This document shows positions 22,901-34,656 of a stretch of DNA of 64,000 nucleotides, piece after piece. Position numbers and translations under genes: made by a program. The notes beneath the pieces are model-generated. The model was not told the origin of the DNA. It made no database searches and saw only the letters and a list, made by a program, of their open reading frames with translations. Within the stretch, counting starts at the first letter, position 1; each line of letters begins with the position of its first letter. Source of the DNA: Kudoa neothunni (lineage: Eukaryota > Cnidaria). The DNA lies in assembly GCA_964304625.1 (NCBI GenBank), contig OZ199838.1, positions 5,890,001-5,954,000 on the forward strand, given 5' to 3'.

Positions 22901-25678
22901 AGATAACAAAATTCAATAAAACAAACGCAGGTTCTTAAAGAATTCGATAGTGTTTAGATTAAAAAAATTTTCCCATTGTGATATCTATATAAAATCCATT
23001 AATATATAATTTGAATTTGTTGAGCATCTAGAAGAAAGTAATAAGTGGACGGATAGAATTTTCCTATTTTGGGATCTCTAAGTTCAAATGAAGGGTCTGC
23101 AACGACCGATCCCAGGGATAAATTTGGCTCTGGAGCTTTATTCATCCGGCTCGCGAGAGGGTCAGTAATAAAGTTAAATTGTTTTCTTTATTAGGCGGTA
23201 TTTTTGTAATGTCCCCTGTTCTTATAATCTATTTTTTAGCATATATAGAAAACTAATGGCAAAGTAAACGAAAAAATTAAATATTATCCCTTTTTTCTAA
23301 ATGTTAATGTGTAAAAAACAAAACAATGACTAAAATTTTCCCTCAACAAATTTCTTATTTATTTTTGCTGATTGCATGATATTAGTCTTATTGTGATGAA
23401 TGAAAACATTTAATTATTGTTCTTTACGATTTTGAATCATCATTTAAATATATAAAATATTAAAGTCAATATCAATAAAATCTGATGAACTTTTAAATAA
23501 AAAATTATATAAAACTAGCTATTTCTTCGCAATAACGTCGAAGATTCGTTATGTTTTTTTCGCTTTGCATTGAAAGTATGTGATTTTAAATATCATAATA
23601 TACATTTGCTAAGCCAAGTTTCACTTGTAATACGAAAAATTCATTACAATTAAAGTATTTATACGTAACCTGGCCCGGCAACCTGATGGGGTTGTCGACC
23701 CTTGGTGTAAACGATAACTTGATATGGCAGCTTAAATACCTCTGATAAGATTTGTGAATAAAATATTATTATGCTAAATTCACAATTCACTAATATTTAT
23801 AAATTTGCCACCAAATAACAATGTTTACAAACCCCTATTTATTTTCCGTTTAAAAGTTATTATTAATTTACATATTTGATGAAAAATTTGTGCATTTTTC
23901 CAACTGTTGTATTGAGAATAATAATCAAACGACGCCTCTTCTTCCTCTTTAAAACAGCAAGTATTCTTTTAAATTTTTCAATTGGAATTAAAGGAGGTTT
24001 TTAAGTCTCCTTTGGCTAAGTTACATGAAGATATCTTATTTTTACATTTATAAAAAATTGTAATATCTTTCGTCTATTATTAACCAAAAATATTAATTTT
24101 GGTATGTCACATAATCAAGCCCATCTAACAAATGTCGTAAAATTGTTAGTCACATTAAATAAGTTATTCGGATTATTTTAATATAATTTATATCGGTATA
24201 AATATGTAATTTTATTAATTATATTTCAAAGCATATTTTTATCGTGCTATGGAATTCTTCAATTAATGTGAATAAAATCATTATGTTAAAAATTATAAAG
24301 TTACCATAGTTATTTTCCATTATTCCCGCAAATAATTTTACCTAAAATTGAGCAACTCAATTAATTGTAATAATTTTTAGAAATATTGGTTTGATTCATG
24401 CCCATTAAAAATTTTAAGCCAAAAAAGCAATAATTTTTTCGTAATGTATTGGTTAAAGTAAATGAATAAATGTATTTAATATATATAGAACATAATTATT
24501 GTTTTAACCTCTAAATAATAGATTCGCCATTTAAAAATGACGTTTAAAGACTAATAAGCTATATTAATGTGTGTAATAGACCTAAATGGCTGTATTCAGA
24601 ATTCTCCGCGATTTAACTATGTAAAATACATTGTGAGATACTAAAAAATTAATATAACTAGTTTCTACATGAAATATTAAAAAAATCAGAATTAATATTA
24701 GATTATAGTTTTTTTAGAAATACCTATATATGTATATATATCTAAAAATTTTTTGAATATAATTATTTTTTATTTTAACAGTTTTATAACATATTTTACA
24801 AGATATTCATTACGTGACACATAGCAGATTAAGCGAGGAGATTAACGAATACATGACATGAAGAATAACGCCTCAAAAATAATGTATGGTATTTAAACAC
24901 ACGAGTTCTAAAACAAAAATTTATTATTAATAGCACAATTCTTTAAAAATTCACTTGTATTTTTTATCATATATGAGTGGAATCTTCAAATGGGTATCTA
25001 TTTTTATTAAATTTTTCAGATAAAGTAGGTTATTGAAAAAAATTCATTCTAACCGAAAGTTCAATTGTGTTTTGAACTCATTAACTTTCATATTTATTTT
25101 GATTTTATTACAAATTGAAAATTTTGGTTATTCATAAGTTCTAAAAGGAGAAAAAATTATTTGACCACAAGGAGTTAATAAAAGTTGTTCCATCAAACCG
25201 ATTATTTTTTCATTTGTTTTATTTTTATTAGGATGAAATTAAATTGGATTGATATATTTAAAATTTATCTTTAAGAAAGAATGTTTATTTTATGTAAAGG
25301 TGAAATTATGGACCTTATCTCGCGTTAAAACTAATTAATTAAAATCATTTCAGTTGGAGAATATTAATTTAATAGCTTGCGAATTCAATAAACTTAAAAA
25401 ATACCATGCGACACTTACAACAAATAACATAAATCACACAGAAAATACGATTAACAACATAATCATTGAGAATTAGAAAGAATATTGAAATTCTTTGGTG
25501 ACAAAATTTGAAACGTTGATAAAGGATCGACAATAGAAGAGATTTTTTAAGTGTGATTTTTTGGGGTGGAAAACACTTTTAGGGTATTTGGGTAGTCGAT
25601 GAACAGGTATAGGTGGGTAATTGAGATACTTGGATCTAGCCAAGGAAGATTTGATTCTACAAAATTAGTCTAACCAAA
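19944..25678. other. 5.7 kb AT-rich region without recognisable genes
   Basis: Only very short ORFs with no familiar motifs, no good exon chains and no transposase remnants on either strand. Composition is strongly AT-rich with many A/T homopolymers. Motifs such as AGTGCGCAATATCC (about 21.06 kb) and TAGTACGCAATATCC (about 20.92 kb) recall the TIR of the 38.2 kb element and may be remnants. Slightly GC-richer islands (for example 23.09-23.18 kb) did not translate into anything I recognise. Confidence 0.5.
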
Positions 25679-26356
25679 TCTATCCCATCACAATCAACCT
25701 GATATATGGAATGAATCCAACTACAAAGCAAGGTTTTATAGCTTCATTCAGGTGGTAGACTTTGGTTCTTCTAGTTGCCAGCACTTCATTCTAAGCCGAA
25801 ACGAGTTGGATAATCCATGTAAATAAAACTAATGGATATTACCTCACCACATACATATGTAAGGAAATTGGCATAATTTGGCGCATTAAAATAACGTAAA
25901 ATAAGAAATCTAACTTTGTTCAATTCTGAAAATTCACTCACACAATTTCACACAAATGAAGGGATTACGGTATTTTATGTTCTTTTCGGTGAATATGGCA
26001 ATAATTCGACCGATTTTTTTTGGATTTGTTTTCGAATGCAACAATAAAAAATCTCCAACTCGGTAAAGTTTTTTCTTGTAACGTATAGACGAGAAGAATC
26101 GATAAACTGGTTTGTGCAACTGAAATTTTTCTCGTTTCTTTCTACCGTTGTTGACTTTAGTTATTGCATTTGATTGGCCATTAAAATAGCCGTTATTTTT
26201 GACAAAATTGGTTGATTTTAGGTTTATTTTCTTGTAACCATTATCAAGTGTTGAACTGAGTGATGTTGCAGGAGTTGTAGAAATGTGTTTTTTTCCAAAT
26301 GAATGCTTTCGTGTAGATACACCTCGAAAATTTATCTTTCCGGTAGTTTTGTTCAT
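25679..26356 (-). CDS. BAH-domain protein, probable chromatin factor
   Basis: The main exon starts at ATG 26356, behind a strong acceptor (pyrimidine tract ending TTTTGTAG at about 26379). It encodes a basic, Asn/Ser-rich N-terminus and then VYRFFSSIRYKKKLYRVGDF...IGRIIAIF. That is the first half of a bromo-adjacent homology domain (YRVGDFLLL is the conserved GDxVLL strand). The open frame stops at 25934, but a donor (GTGAGT) overlaps its end. An exon at 25790-25679 (NEVLATRRTKVYHLNEAI, then a CFVV strand) matches the second half of BAH domains, so the protein probably ends with BAH, as in BAHD1. BAH domains read nucleosomes or histone tails. The join across 25791-25950 is unresolved. Confidence 0.55.
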
Positions 26357-26379
26357 AACAATATCTATCAATGTGACTA

Positions 26380-27095
26380 CAAAATAAAGACAAAAAAATT
26401 TTCCTGCCACAGCAATCCTAACAGTGTAATCCTACAGAAGTTCAAGTCGCACTCGGCGGGCGAGCATACCAAAATCCCTCTTAATTATTGAAAATCAATA
26501 CAACCTTATTTTCAAAGGTAACGGCACTTATCTAAAAACTACACTATTGGTGCGACCGATTCCCAAAACATTTCAATAAAAAACTAACAGCTTGGTCATA
26601 GATCCTCCTCAAATTATTCACACCCATTATGATAATACCACTTTAATTGGGCATATTTTGTTGGGGTGTTCACAAAAATATTGGTTTTCACAAAAATATT
26701 GGACGATATAATACCAAAAAAATAGTTTCCCTCTAATAACTTATTTCAGCCGTAAAATAGTCATCATTCAGGTTAAGATAAACTTAAAACGAATGACTTT
26801 GTGGGTCTTAATTTTTCACTTTTTAATCAATCACTTCAATCAAGCTGACTTAAATCAATCAAATATATATCTAAATAATCCAATTTCTGATATTAAAATT
26901 GGTTTAACCTAATCTTCAACCAAATACCGTATTATTTCTTTTTGGTTTAGCTGTCAAAATTCACAAATCAATCTCCATTTTCAGTATCTACACAATAATA
27001 CCTGCGAATAAATACTGTGCTTAATAGTATTATAATCCCAATAATCAGTGCCAACAATTGATAACACAGAAAACAGAAATTCACAAAAAAAACAC
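26380..27095. other. Spacer upstream of the BAH gene and downstream of the SNARE gene
   Basis: Both neighbours are on the minus strand, so this contains the BAH promoter or 5' exon and the SNARE 3' UTR. A small GC-richer piece at 26415-26490 could be the BAH 5' UTR exon, since the acceptor at about 26379 implies one. Nothing else was recognised. Confidence 0.35.
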
Positions 27096-27669
27096 TCATA
27101 AAAGTTTAGTTATTTTGTTGTCAAGTTTTTTTATGCGTTGATCGTTGGTGTTAACCAACTGAGAAATATCATCGATCACCTGGTTTTGATGATCAAGTTC
27201 TTTACCCATAGAAATTGCACTATTTTTTAGATTGGAAATTTTACTGCTAAGTGGATTGAACGACGATTTACTATCTACACACGTTGTTGAATTGGAAACA
27301 TTGGTCGAGGTGGTTGATATTGCTTTGTAGTTGGATTTAGTTTGAGCCACGCCACTAGAATCATCCTAAAATTCAAAAATTTAATCAATAAATACATTCT
27401 GAAAAAATATATTTATTTAATAAATTTACTTGATTGTTAGAGCTGGTAAAAAAATTAACAAAATTCCTCCAAAAACTAGTGATATTATTAGTTGTTGTTT
27501 CACATTGCTTCAAATTTTGATCAACTTTATCCATTCTATCTCTGGTGCGTTCTAATTTTTCTCTTTGATTATACAGTTCGGAATTGATTGCTGAAGCAAT
27601 CTCTTCAGTCTCTTCAAGGGATTTTATTGATTGTGTTAATCGATTATTCAAATAATCATCTTCAGACAT
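27096..27669 (-). CDS. SNAP29: SNAP-29-like Qbc-SNARE
   Basis: Soluble SNARE contributing two helices to a membrane-fusion complex (SNAP-25/SNAP-29 family). Exon 1 (27669-27430) and exon 2 (27365-27096) join in phase across a 64 nt intron, giving 169 aa. First SNARE motif: an amphipathic heptad region with the central Gln in LYNQREKLERT, closely like the SNAP-29 motif, followed by an FxNFF linker start. Second motif at the C-terminus: NLKNSAISMGKELDHQNQ, with its central Gln, ending DNKITKLL. There is no Cys cluster in the linker, which favours SNAP-29 or SNAP-47 over palmitoylated SNAP-25. It is short compared with human SNAP-29 (258 aa), lacking the N-terminal NPF extension. Divergent partner of the basigin-like gene. 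Confidence 0.85.
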
Positions 27670-27813
27670 GACAAAAATTGATTATCCTATTTCTAATGAA
27701 CTAATCGATAAAACAAAATTAAAATACTCACTCAAAATCAAACCTATACTCAAATACACTTTGTCGGTAGTTGTCGTTGTCTCAACTATTTTTCACACCC
27801 AAACTCTGGACGA
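27670..27813. promoter_or_regulatory. Putative bidirectional promoter
   Basis: Only 144 bp lie between the start codons of the SNAP-29-like gene (minus, 27669) and the basigin-like gene (plus, 27814). Both 5' UTRs and core promoters must fit here unless upstream non-coding exons exist. No TATA box stands out. Confidence 0.45.
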
Positions 27814-28957
27814 ATGTTTTTCGGCTGTAGTATAGGCTTATTTTTATGGAATTTTTTATTCCAATCGATTAACAGTGCTTCCTTACTTTGCGGCTGAAAT
27901 ATTTTAAAAACGCTTGAATTTAGCCCAACAAATCCAACCCATCGAATGCAGCTCCCCATCGTCAATCTCTACAGATTCTTCCGGGCAATCAATCAATTTG
28001 TGGTGCTTTTTTCGTTCTATTGATGCCAATTCAGTGTACACTGCTGAATGGTTTCGTGTCAGAAGTTCCATTGGAGCTAACAAATGCCCCGAAAGTGATT
28101 ATTGTGAAAATATAACATCCACTGATCATGTCAGTTATAAAAATGACACAAAAACTACTGGTCATGTCACCAACTTTACGGTACATTCCTACATGCCAGA
28201 CGTAGGCATAATAAACCTCTTAGTTGGAATTTAAATTACTGCCCAAAACTGCTGGTGAATATTTTCTCGTTGTGTACACAGTTGATCAACTAAAATCCAT
28301 CGTTTATCGCCATCAATGGCAATTTAATCGTATTTCCATGGTTTACTGATTTATTGATTGAGAAAATGATCTATTCATTTTTCAGACAAACTGGAACTGC
28401 CGTATGAGGGCATTATCCTCCCTATTAGAACCACTGTGGGTCATTCAGTCCAATTGGAATGCTTGATCTATGGCTACCCAGTTAATGATATCGCATGGGA
28501 AAACAATTCTTTACCTATTGAAGGTATAAGAATACACTGTTATAGTTTTAAATTTCTTGTACAATCGATAGATAATAATGGTGTGACTTATTCCTCAAAA
28601 AATGGACTTGCCAACTCGGTTCTAACTATCAAAAACCCCCAGAGCTATGATGCCAACAATTACCAATGTATTTTCAAACAAACTTCCACTGGCATCACTA
28701 AGGAATATCTTATACCACTTTATGTTATTAGTATGTTGGGGTTATACATGTTATTCAAAATGATGATAAAACTTAAGATAAATTGGCTCCATTGTGGCCA
28801 TTTTTGGGAATCCTTGCACAAATGATAGCCCTCTTTCTTATTATCGGCTTCGTCAGAGGTTATTTTGTGGTGCTTATCTATCACATGCAAATAAATAAAT
28901 TTTTTAGAACCACATCGTAAAGGAGCCAATTGTCAACCTCTTATATACAGATTGTAA
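27814..28957 (+). CDS. BSG: Basigin/neuroplastin-like two-Ig membrane protein
   Basis: Type I membrane glycoprotein family that chaperones monocarboxylate transporters and PMCA pumps. Seven exons: 27814-27874, 27924-28180, 28224-28329, 28386-28523, 28572-28730, 28778-28858 and 28908-28957. They sum to 852 nt (283 aa) with every junction in phase; introns are 43-56 nt. Order: signal peptide (MFFGCSIGLFLWNFLF...); Ig1 with paired Cys, Trp and AGEYF strand; Ig2 (LECLIYG, IAW, NYQC); then the membrane entry APLWPFLGILAQ. The last is the family hallmark (WPFLGIxAE). Where basigin and neuroplastin carry a buried Glu this protein has Gln. The cytoplasmic tail is short and basic (HRKG). Recognition rests mainly on the transmembrane motif plus Ig layout. 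Confidence 0.85.
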
Positions 28958-29523
28958 GTCTCGTTTGTAGTTTACCAAAGCCTCATCCTTCTTATTGTTT
29001 TTTTCCTAGAAATAAAACCAATACAATTCAATCAAGCAGCCTTAGTAGTCTAGATGGGACCACAAAACTCATCAAATAAACTAGAATGCACTTTTCCTAA
29101 TGTTTGATTTGTTCATGTTATCGTTCTTCGTTTTGAGAGTCATTACTTATCACTTAATCTTATAATCTACAGTAGTTTTACTTTTTCAAAAGTGGATGTC
29201 ATCATTTTTAATTAGCTTTATAACTCTAATATTGAAACAAAACAATTTGCATAAATTATGATAAATATGTATTAGTTTTGCTGTCGCTCGTAAATCCCTG
29301 AGTATAACTAGCGCGTTTTGTGTTTTAACACCCCCGGGACCATGCGTGTCGTTCGAGACCCCATTTTTCTTAAATCTCTGGTTTTACCTACAAGAACTCT
29401 AAATTGTATCTTATAAGTTCGTGTAATCTCCTATAATTATGTCAATTTTGTTTATATTAACTTTCGTAAAAAAGAGACGGTATATATTCTGGTAAAGAAT
29501 CTGTTCAATGTGCCGCCGGTTTA
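28958..29523. other. Spacer between basigin-like gene and piggyBac
   Basis: No coding region. It presumably contains the 3' UTR of the basigin-like gene. The sequence at about 29317-29370 (GC-richer, with a CCCCCGGGAC core) is unexplained but short. Confidence 0.35.
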
Positions 29524-29543
29524 TTAACCCATTCAGGGTTTTC

Positions 29544-29559
29544 GTTGCGTTTTCGCAAC
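29544..29559. repeat. Sub-terminal palindrome GTTGCG-N4-CGCAAC (5' copy)
   Basis: One of three copies in the piggyBac element (others at 29877-29892 and 32225-32240). All have the same arms; the loop is TTTT in two and AAAA in the third. Position just inside both ends suggests a transposase-binding site; this is inference. Confidence 0.7.
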
Positions 29560-29954
29560 AAAATGTATTTGATTATATAACAACATATAAAATTATTATT
29601 TTAAATGTATTCTGTTATTTTAAATACCCAAACATATTAATTTATGGAAACAAATATTATTGGAGTTAATTCATATTTTAAGGTTGAACAAAATATGATT
29701 TTATGTGCTATTTTTGAAATTCCAACTAGACGAACACCAACTAGAGTTTCGCCTAACACAGATCATGAAAATCTTATTAAAAAACATATCAACTGCCATT
29801 TGTCATTTAATATCTATATATGATAATGAATGCATCAAAGGATTAATGAATAAATATTTATTCGTAAAAAACATGTGTTGCGAAAACGCAACGAAAACTC
29901 CGAACGGGGGGGGGGGGGGGTAATTGTGCGCGCTGCTTTAAGTATCACTGTATA

Positions 29955-31670
29955 ATGGATCCAAAATCGTACATGAATCTTTTTGATGCAATCAAAGAGT
30001 ATGAAGATAACGAAAATCTAGAGTCGATTGATTTTGTGTTATTACCCTCTGAAAAAGTCGACGCTCTTACAGATACTGAGGATAATTTTGAATCCAATTT
30101 TAATGGCATATGTGACATCAATTTAATTTCTGAGACGTGTGGAGAGATTGAAGTATTTTCTGAGGCTCTTGAATCCTTCGTAAATGATGATACCTTGATA
30201 TGGACTGATAAAACTAATGTCGATTCTACTCAAGAAAAATCAAAATTTTTATGTCAGAATGAGACTATATTAATCAATCGGAATATGGATAATTTTTCAT
30301 CAATGCTTGAAGGGAACTTAAATTCTTATGGAACTTTTTTGGAGTTATTTGATGAAAATTTATTTACACGCATCGTGAAACAATCTAATTTATATGCGAG
30401 CTAGAATAACAACCATGACTTTCATGTTACGATTAGTGAAATGAAATCATTTATCGGTATTCTGATTTTGTCTGGTTATCATAGATTAGCACGCCAGTCT
30501 ATGTATAGGGAATCTTCTCCAGGCGCCGGTGTTGAACTCGTTAAAAGTTCAATGACCTACAAACGCTTCAAATCTATAAAAAAATTCATCCATTTTAATA
30601 ATAATTCAAATATTGACACCACCGATAGATTTTTCAAGGTACACCCTTTAATTTAAGAATTTAACAAAAATTTCAAAAAATTTGGAATATTTGAAAAATA
30701 TACATCTGTGAATGAACAGATGGTACCTTATACTGGTAGGCATTCCGCTAAAATGTTTATGAAAAATAAACCAATTAGATTCGGCTTCAAGCAATGGGTT
30801 ATGTCATCATCCTCCGGTTACATGTATAGTTTTGACGTGTATAGTGGAAAGTCAGCAAATTATGATAAAAAATATGGTTTGGGTGGTAGTGTCGTAATCT
30901 CTTTTGCGGATGAAGTAAAAAATGAAAAAGATCTCAATATGTTCTTCGATAATTTTTTTACTTCTCATAAATTATTACAAGAGCTCAAAAGAAGAAATAT
31001 CAAGGCTACTGGAACCTTAAGATCAAACAGAATATCAAATTGCCCTGTTACTCCCCAAAAAGTAATGGCAAAAAAACCAAGGGGAGAATTTGAGATGTTT
31101 TCTGATGATCAACAAGGTATTCATTGCATTCAATGGAATGATACAAAACCTGTTATCGCATTGAGTAATTGCTACACCGCTCACCCTCTCCGAAGCATCA
31201 AAAGATACTGTAGGTCGAAGAAAAAAGAAATTACTATTTGTCAGCCATTTATGATATGTGCATATAATAAGTTTATGGGTGGAGTAGATATTGCCGATAA
31301 TTTAATTTCTTGTTATAGAATTAACAAAAAAGGAAAAAAGTGGTATTGGCCCATTTTTACGAATATGATATCAATGGCAGTAGTAAATTTATGGAGGGTT
31401 TATAATATTGTAAATAACACACAAATTGACTTGTTGAAACACGTCAGGAATATAGTGACTGACTTGGTAACATCCGCAAAAACCAGCATTGGCCGAAAGT
31501 CTCTGTTGGGTAAATTGCAGAACGCAAATCTATGTAATAAACCAACATTGGTGTCTCATCCTCACAAAATAAGACGTAAGTGTGTGGTATGTAAAAACAT
31601 TACCGTCCATATTTGTAAAAGTTGTGGAAATCATATTCATATAAAGTGCTCGGGGCTGTTCCACAAGTAA
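29955..31670 (+). pseudogene. piggyBac transposase, inactivated
   Basis: DDE/D transposase for cut-and-paste at TTAA. One frame runs from the ATG at 29955 to TAA at 31670 with two in-frame stops (TAG 30402-30404, TAA 30654-30656). Full length would be about 571 aa, normal for the family. Acidic N-terminal region; then the catalytic core. The first catalytic block reads SVNEQMVPYTGRH, where the family has IDE: the Asp is replaced by Asn. The second block DNFFTS and third block GGVDIADN keep Asp. The C-terminus is a Cys/His-rich zinc-binding module (CVVCKN, CKSCG, H..C). Two stops plus loss of a catalytic Asp indicate a non-functional copy, although terminal sequences are preserved. Confidence 0.9.
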
Positions 31671-32374
31671 ATGATTAAAATTATAATTTTCTTGTAGATA
31701 ACTTTTTTTCCTCATGTATTTGACAAATATTATTTATGTGCGTTGTAATCTTATTCCCATACAAGGAAAGTTTTTCATTGCATTTTTGGAATCTAAATAC
31801 TTCTCGAATATACTCTTTTATAATTTAATTTTTTTCGATTATTTTTTTAGATGATTATTATAATCGTTATTAAGTCTAATACCAGATATGTAAAAACTAC
31901 AAAATTGTAAGTTAAATGGGTTAAAGGTGTAAAATTTAATCTCACATAGCAAAATGAGAGATTAGTTAGAGGTTTTGTTACTAGCAAGGAAATATTGTTG
32001 AAATATGAACTAAAAATAATTTTTTATCGCTAATCTGGGCTAAGAAGATCGAGTGGCACTCAAACGTACTATAACCCATATCATTAAAAAATATAGAAAA
32101 CAAAAAAATATAAATTTTGCGATAATATGTCACATAGGTATTACTAAATTGTTGTTTAAAATTCAATTTTTTTGTTAATTTCATTTGTCACGCGACACGC
32201 AAATTTATATACAACAAGTTTTTCGTTGCGTTTTCGCAACATTGCAAAAACCTACGTATCTTTGTAAGGAGATGAAATTTTAAAATAGTTTTTTTAAAAT
32301 CAATAATAATATTGTTAGTTTTACTTAATATTGTAATCTTACAAAAATACAAAATTGGAACCTGAATGGGTTAA

Positions 32375-32509
32375 CTCGCCTTAAAAATCATTTTTTAGGC
32401 GTAATATCAAATGTTATCTTATTATGTAGCAAGAAAGTGATTATAATACCACGAATGAATAAAAAATACAGGGAGAACGTTATAGTTTGGATTTCCCTCT
32501 TGTTGTATA
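32375..32509. other. Short spacer between piggyBac and Tigger elements
   Basis: 135 bp of AT-rich sequence separating two complete DNA transposons; nothing recognised. Confidence 0.4.
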
Positions 32510-32577
32510 CAGTGGGTGACGACTAATTCGCACTTTTTTCATTGTCGCCAAAATAAATAAACCTGGAGCTTTTTATC

Positions 32578-32579
<2 letters not shown>

Positions 32580-32608
<29 letters not shown>
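32580..32608. repeat. (AT)n microsatellite
   Basis: About 14 uninterrupted AT units inside the 5' untranslated part of the Tigger-like element. Confidence 0.95.
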
Positions 32609-32611
<3 letters not shown>

Positions 32612-32767
32612 TAGAATAATTAATTATGACGATATACAACTTTAAAATGTTTTATCCTATTAAATATAAGAAAATTTTATGAGTTAAACCCATTGATGGA
32701 TAATTCGCACTAATTTCCTTGGAGCAGGGATGCAAAGCGCGCGCCGGTATCATTTAATACAGAAATA

Positions 32768-34469
32768 TGGATGAACAAAGAAAGCATAAATGGATGACAC
32801 TTACCGAAAAATATAATATTATTAAATATTTCGAAATTCAGCCTCCAAAAAATGCTAAAAGTCACACAGTGAAACACTGGTTTATCCTCTATTTCAACTT
32901 TGAATGGAATATTATTGAAAAAAGAGGAAATAAAGAGCTCTGTTGAGACCGGAGTAGTCAAGAAAAATCGTAAAACCTTGAAAAAGGATTCAAATGATGA
33001 AATTGATCAACAAGTTTTTGAGTGGTTAATATGGATGAGGTCTAAAAAATTGGAAATTTCGTCGTTGGAAATTATTTCGAAACGAAATGAATTTGCAAAA
33101 AACATTAATAAAGAAGCGAAAGATATGAGCTATGGTTGGTTTCGTGGATTCAAAGAGATTTAATTTACGACGACTAAATTTTCATGGTGAGGCAAACATG
33201 GTAAACATGGAAACTGTCGATGATTGGAAACTTCAATTAAAAAATATATTGAAAAATTATAAAGCTGAACAAGTGTACAACCTTGATGAAACAGCTCTAT
33301 TCTATCAGCAACATCCCAGTAAGATATATAAGATATACAAAAACGACAAAAAACATCATTAATTTGTTACATGTCGTTAAAAAAATAATTATATCAACAT
33401 TTAATTTATGTCAATCATCAACAAATTCCCATTGGAATTTTTTAAGAACTATTTTACAATACATTATACTCACTCGAACGTATTTATGGTAACCTAATTT
33501 AGGAAGAAGTTATGTTCTATCTACTGGGGTAAATGCAAAATGCTCAAAGCGATCAAAAAAAGAGTTACGCTTTTATTGGGAGCATTATTATTAGGCGAAA
33601 AATTGGAACCATTAGTGATTGGTCATCATGAAAAACCAAGGTGTTTTAAAAATTTGAAAGATACTCCAGTTCCTTACTTCTCCGATAAGAAAGCATGGAT
33701 GACCTCGGAGATATTTAAGAAATATTTAGTTAAATTAAATGCTAATTTCAAAGAGCAGAACAAAAAAATTGTGCTATTTCTTGATAATGCGAGTTGCCAT
33801 TCACCATTACAATTATCAAATATTGAATCATTATTTTTCCCTAAAAATACAACTATTGTTTTGCAATCTATGGATCAAGGGATTATCAATTCATTTAAAG
33901 CTGTTTATAGAAGATATCTAATAAATAGATCTACATTTTTAGTTGAGAATGATGTTAAACTTAAGCCAATTGATTGATTAGAGGCGTTGGTACTTGTAAA
34001 AAAATCGTGGGAGGACGTAACGATCCAAACAATATCCAATTGTTTCAAGAAAGCTGGATTTAGATTCAATGGTAACGAAGATCCTTATTACTATTTTATA
34101 CAAACTTAATAATTATACATAGACGAACCTGTAAACCATGAAGTTTTGGATGAAATCGATGGCCCAGAGATAATACAATGCCAAGATGAAGAAGAACTCG
34201 TTCAAGTCTGTGAATTTGAGGACAACCCTGGAAACAATGTTGTAACCATGTATGTAGAAGAATTATCTGATTGTGAACCTGAAGCATACAAAGAAGTGTC
34301 ATATACCACGAAAGAAGCGCTGAAATGCTTTGAATATTTAAAGGGATACTTCATTAAGAATGGATCAAATATGTTGGATTATCTTCACAAACTAGAAGAT
34401 GAAATGCTTCTAATCTCAAAAAGAGGATTTAAGCAAACGAAAATAACAAATTTTAATTTAAAAAAGTAG
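32768..34469 (+). pseudogene. Tigger-like (CENP-B/DDE) transposase, frameshifted
   Basis: Begins at ATG 32768 with a psq-type helix-turn-helix (LTEKYNIIKYFE). It shifts frame into 32900-33163, a CENP-B HTH region with ISKRNEFA, and then into 33132-33362. DDE signatures are visible: YNLDETALF (first Asp), LFLDNASCHSP (second) and MDQGIINSFK (third, typical of Tigger). A stop at 33976 interrupts the frame; the C-terminal part resumes after it and at 34146-34469. At least three frameshifts and a stop show it is dead. The family is related to the domesticated jerky and CENP-B proteins; nothing suggests domestication here. Confidence 0.87.
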
Positions 34470-34656
34470 GATAATATCACATTTCTTAAAAATCGGCCCA
34501 AATCTTTTACGCGTGCGCCAAATAAAAGTGCAAATTAGCCAGTAATGATGTTTAATTCGCACTTTTTCTCTGGTCCCAAAGGGATTACGAATTAGCCGTC
34601 ACCCACTTTAATAGGATTCTGATGACGTCAAAGGATAGTTTTAGGGAATCACGTTA

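Larger units (their letters stand above)
29524..32374 (+). mobile_element. piggyBac element, complete with TTAA duplications
   Basis: Both outer borders are TTAA (29524-29527 and 32371-32374) followed inward by the inverted repeat CCCATTCAGG. The body (about 2.84 kb) carries a single transposase frame (29955-31670). Near each end, and once more inside, is the palindrome GTTGCG-N4-CGCAAC (29544-29559, 29877-29892, 32225-32240), a likely sub-terminal transposase site. A run of 15 G at 29906-29920 precedes the coding region. TTAA plus CCC ends are diagnostic of the superfamily. Confidence 0.93.
32510..34608 (+). mobile_element. Tigger/pogo-type element with terminal inverted repeats
   Basis: Ends read CAGTGGGTGACGACTAATTC (left) and, on the minus strand, AAGTGGGTGACGGCTAATTC (right). 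Each is flanked by TA (32508-32509 and 34609-34610), the pogo/mariner target duplication. A second AATTCGCAC motif occurs inside each end (about 32702 and 34554). The element is about 2.1 kb, holds a fragmented jerky/CENP-B-like transposase and contains an (AT)n run at about 32580-32608. Confidence 0.9.

Noticed and set aside
28181-28223. Apparent 22 nt intron in the basigin-like gene
   Set aside because: A donor at 28181 gives a 43 nt intron in the same phase and a better Ig alignment, so no ultra-short intron is needed.
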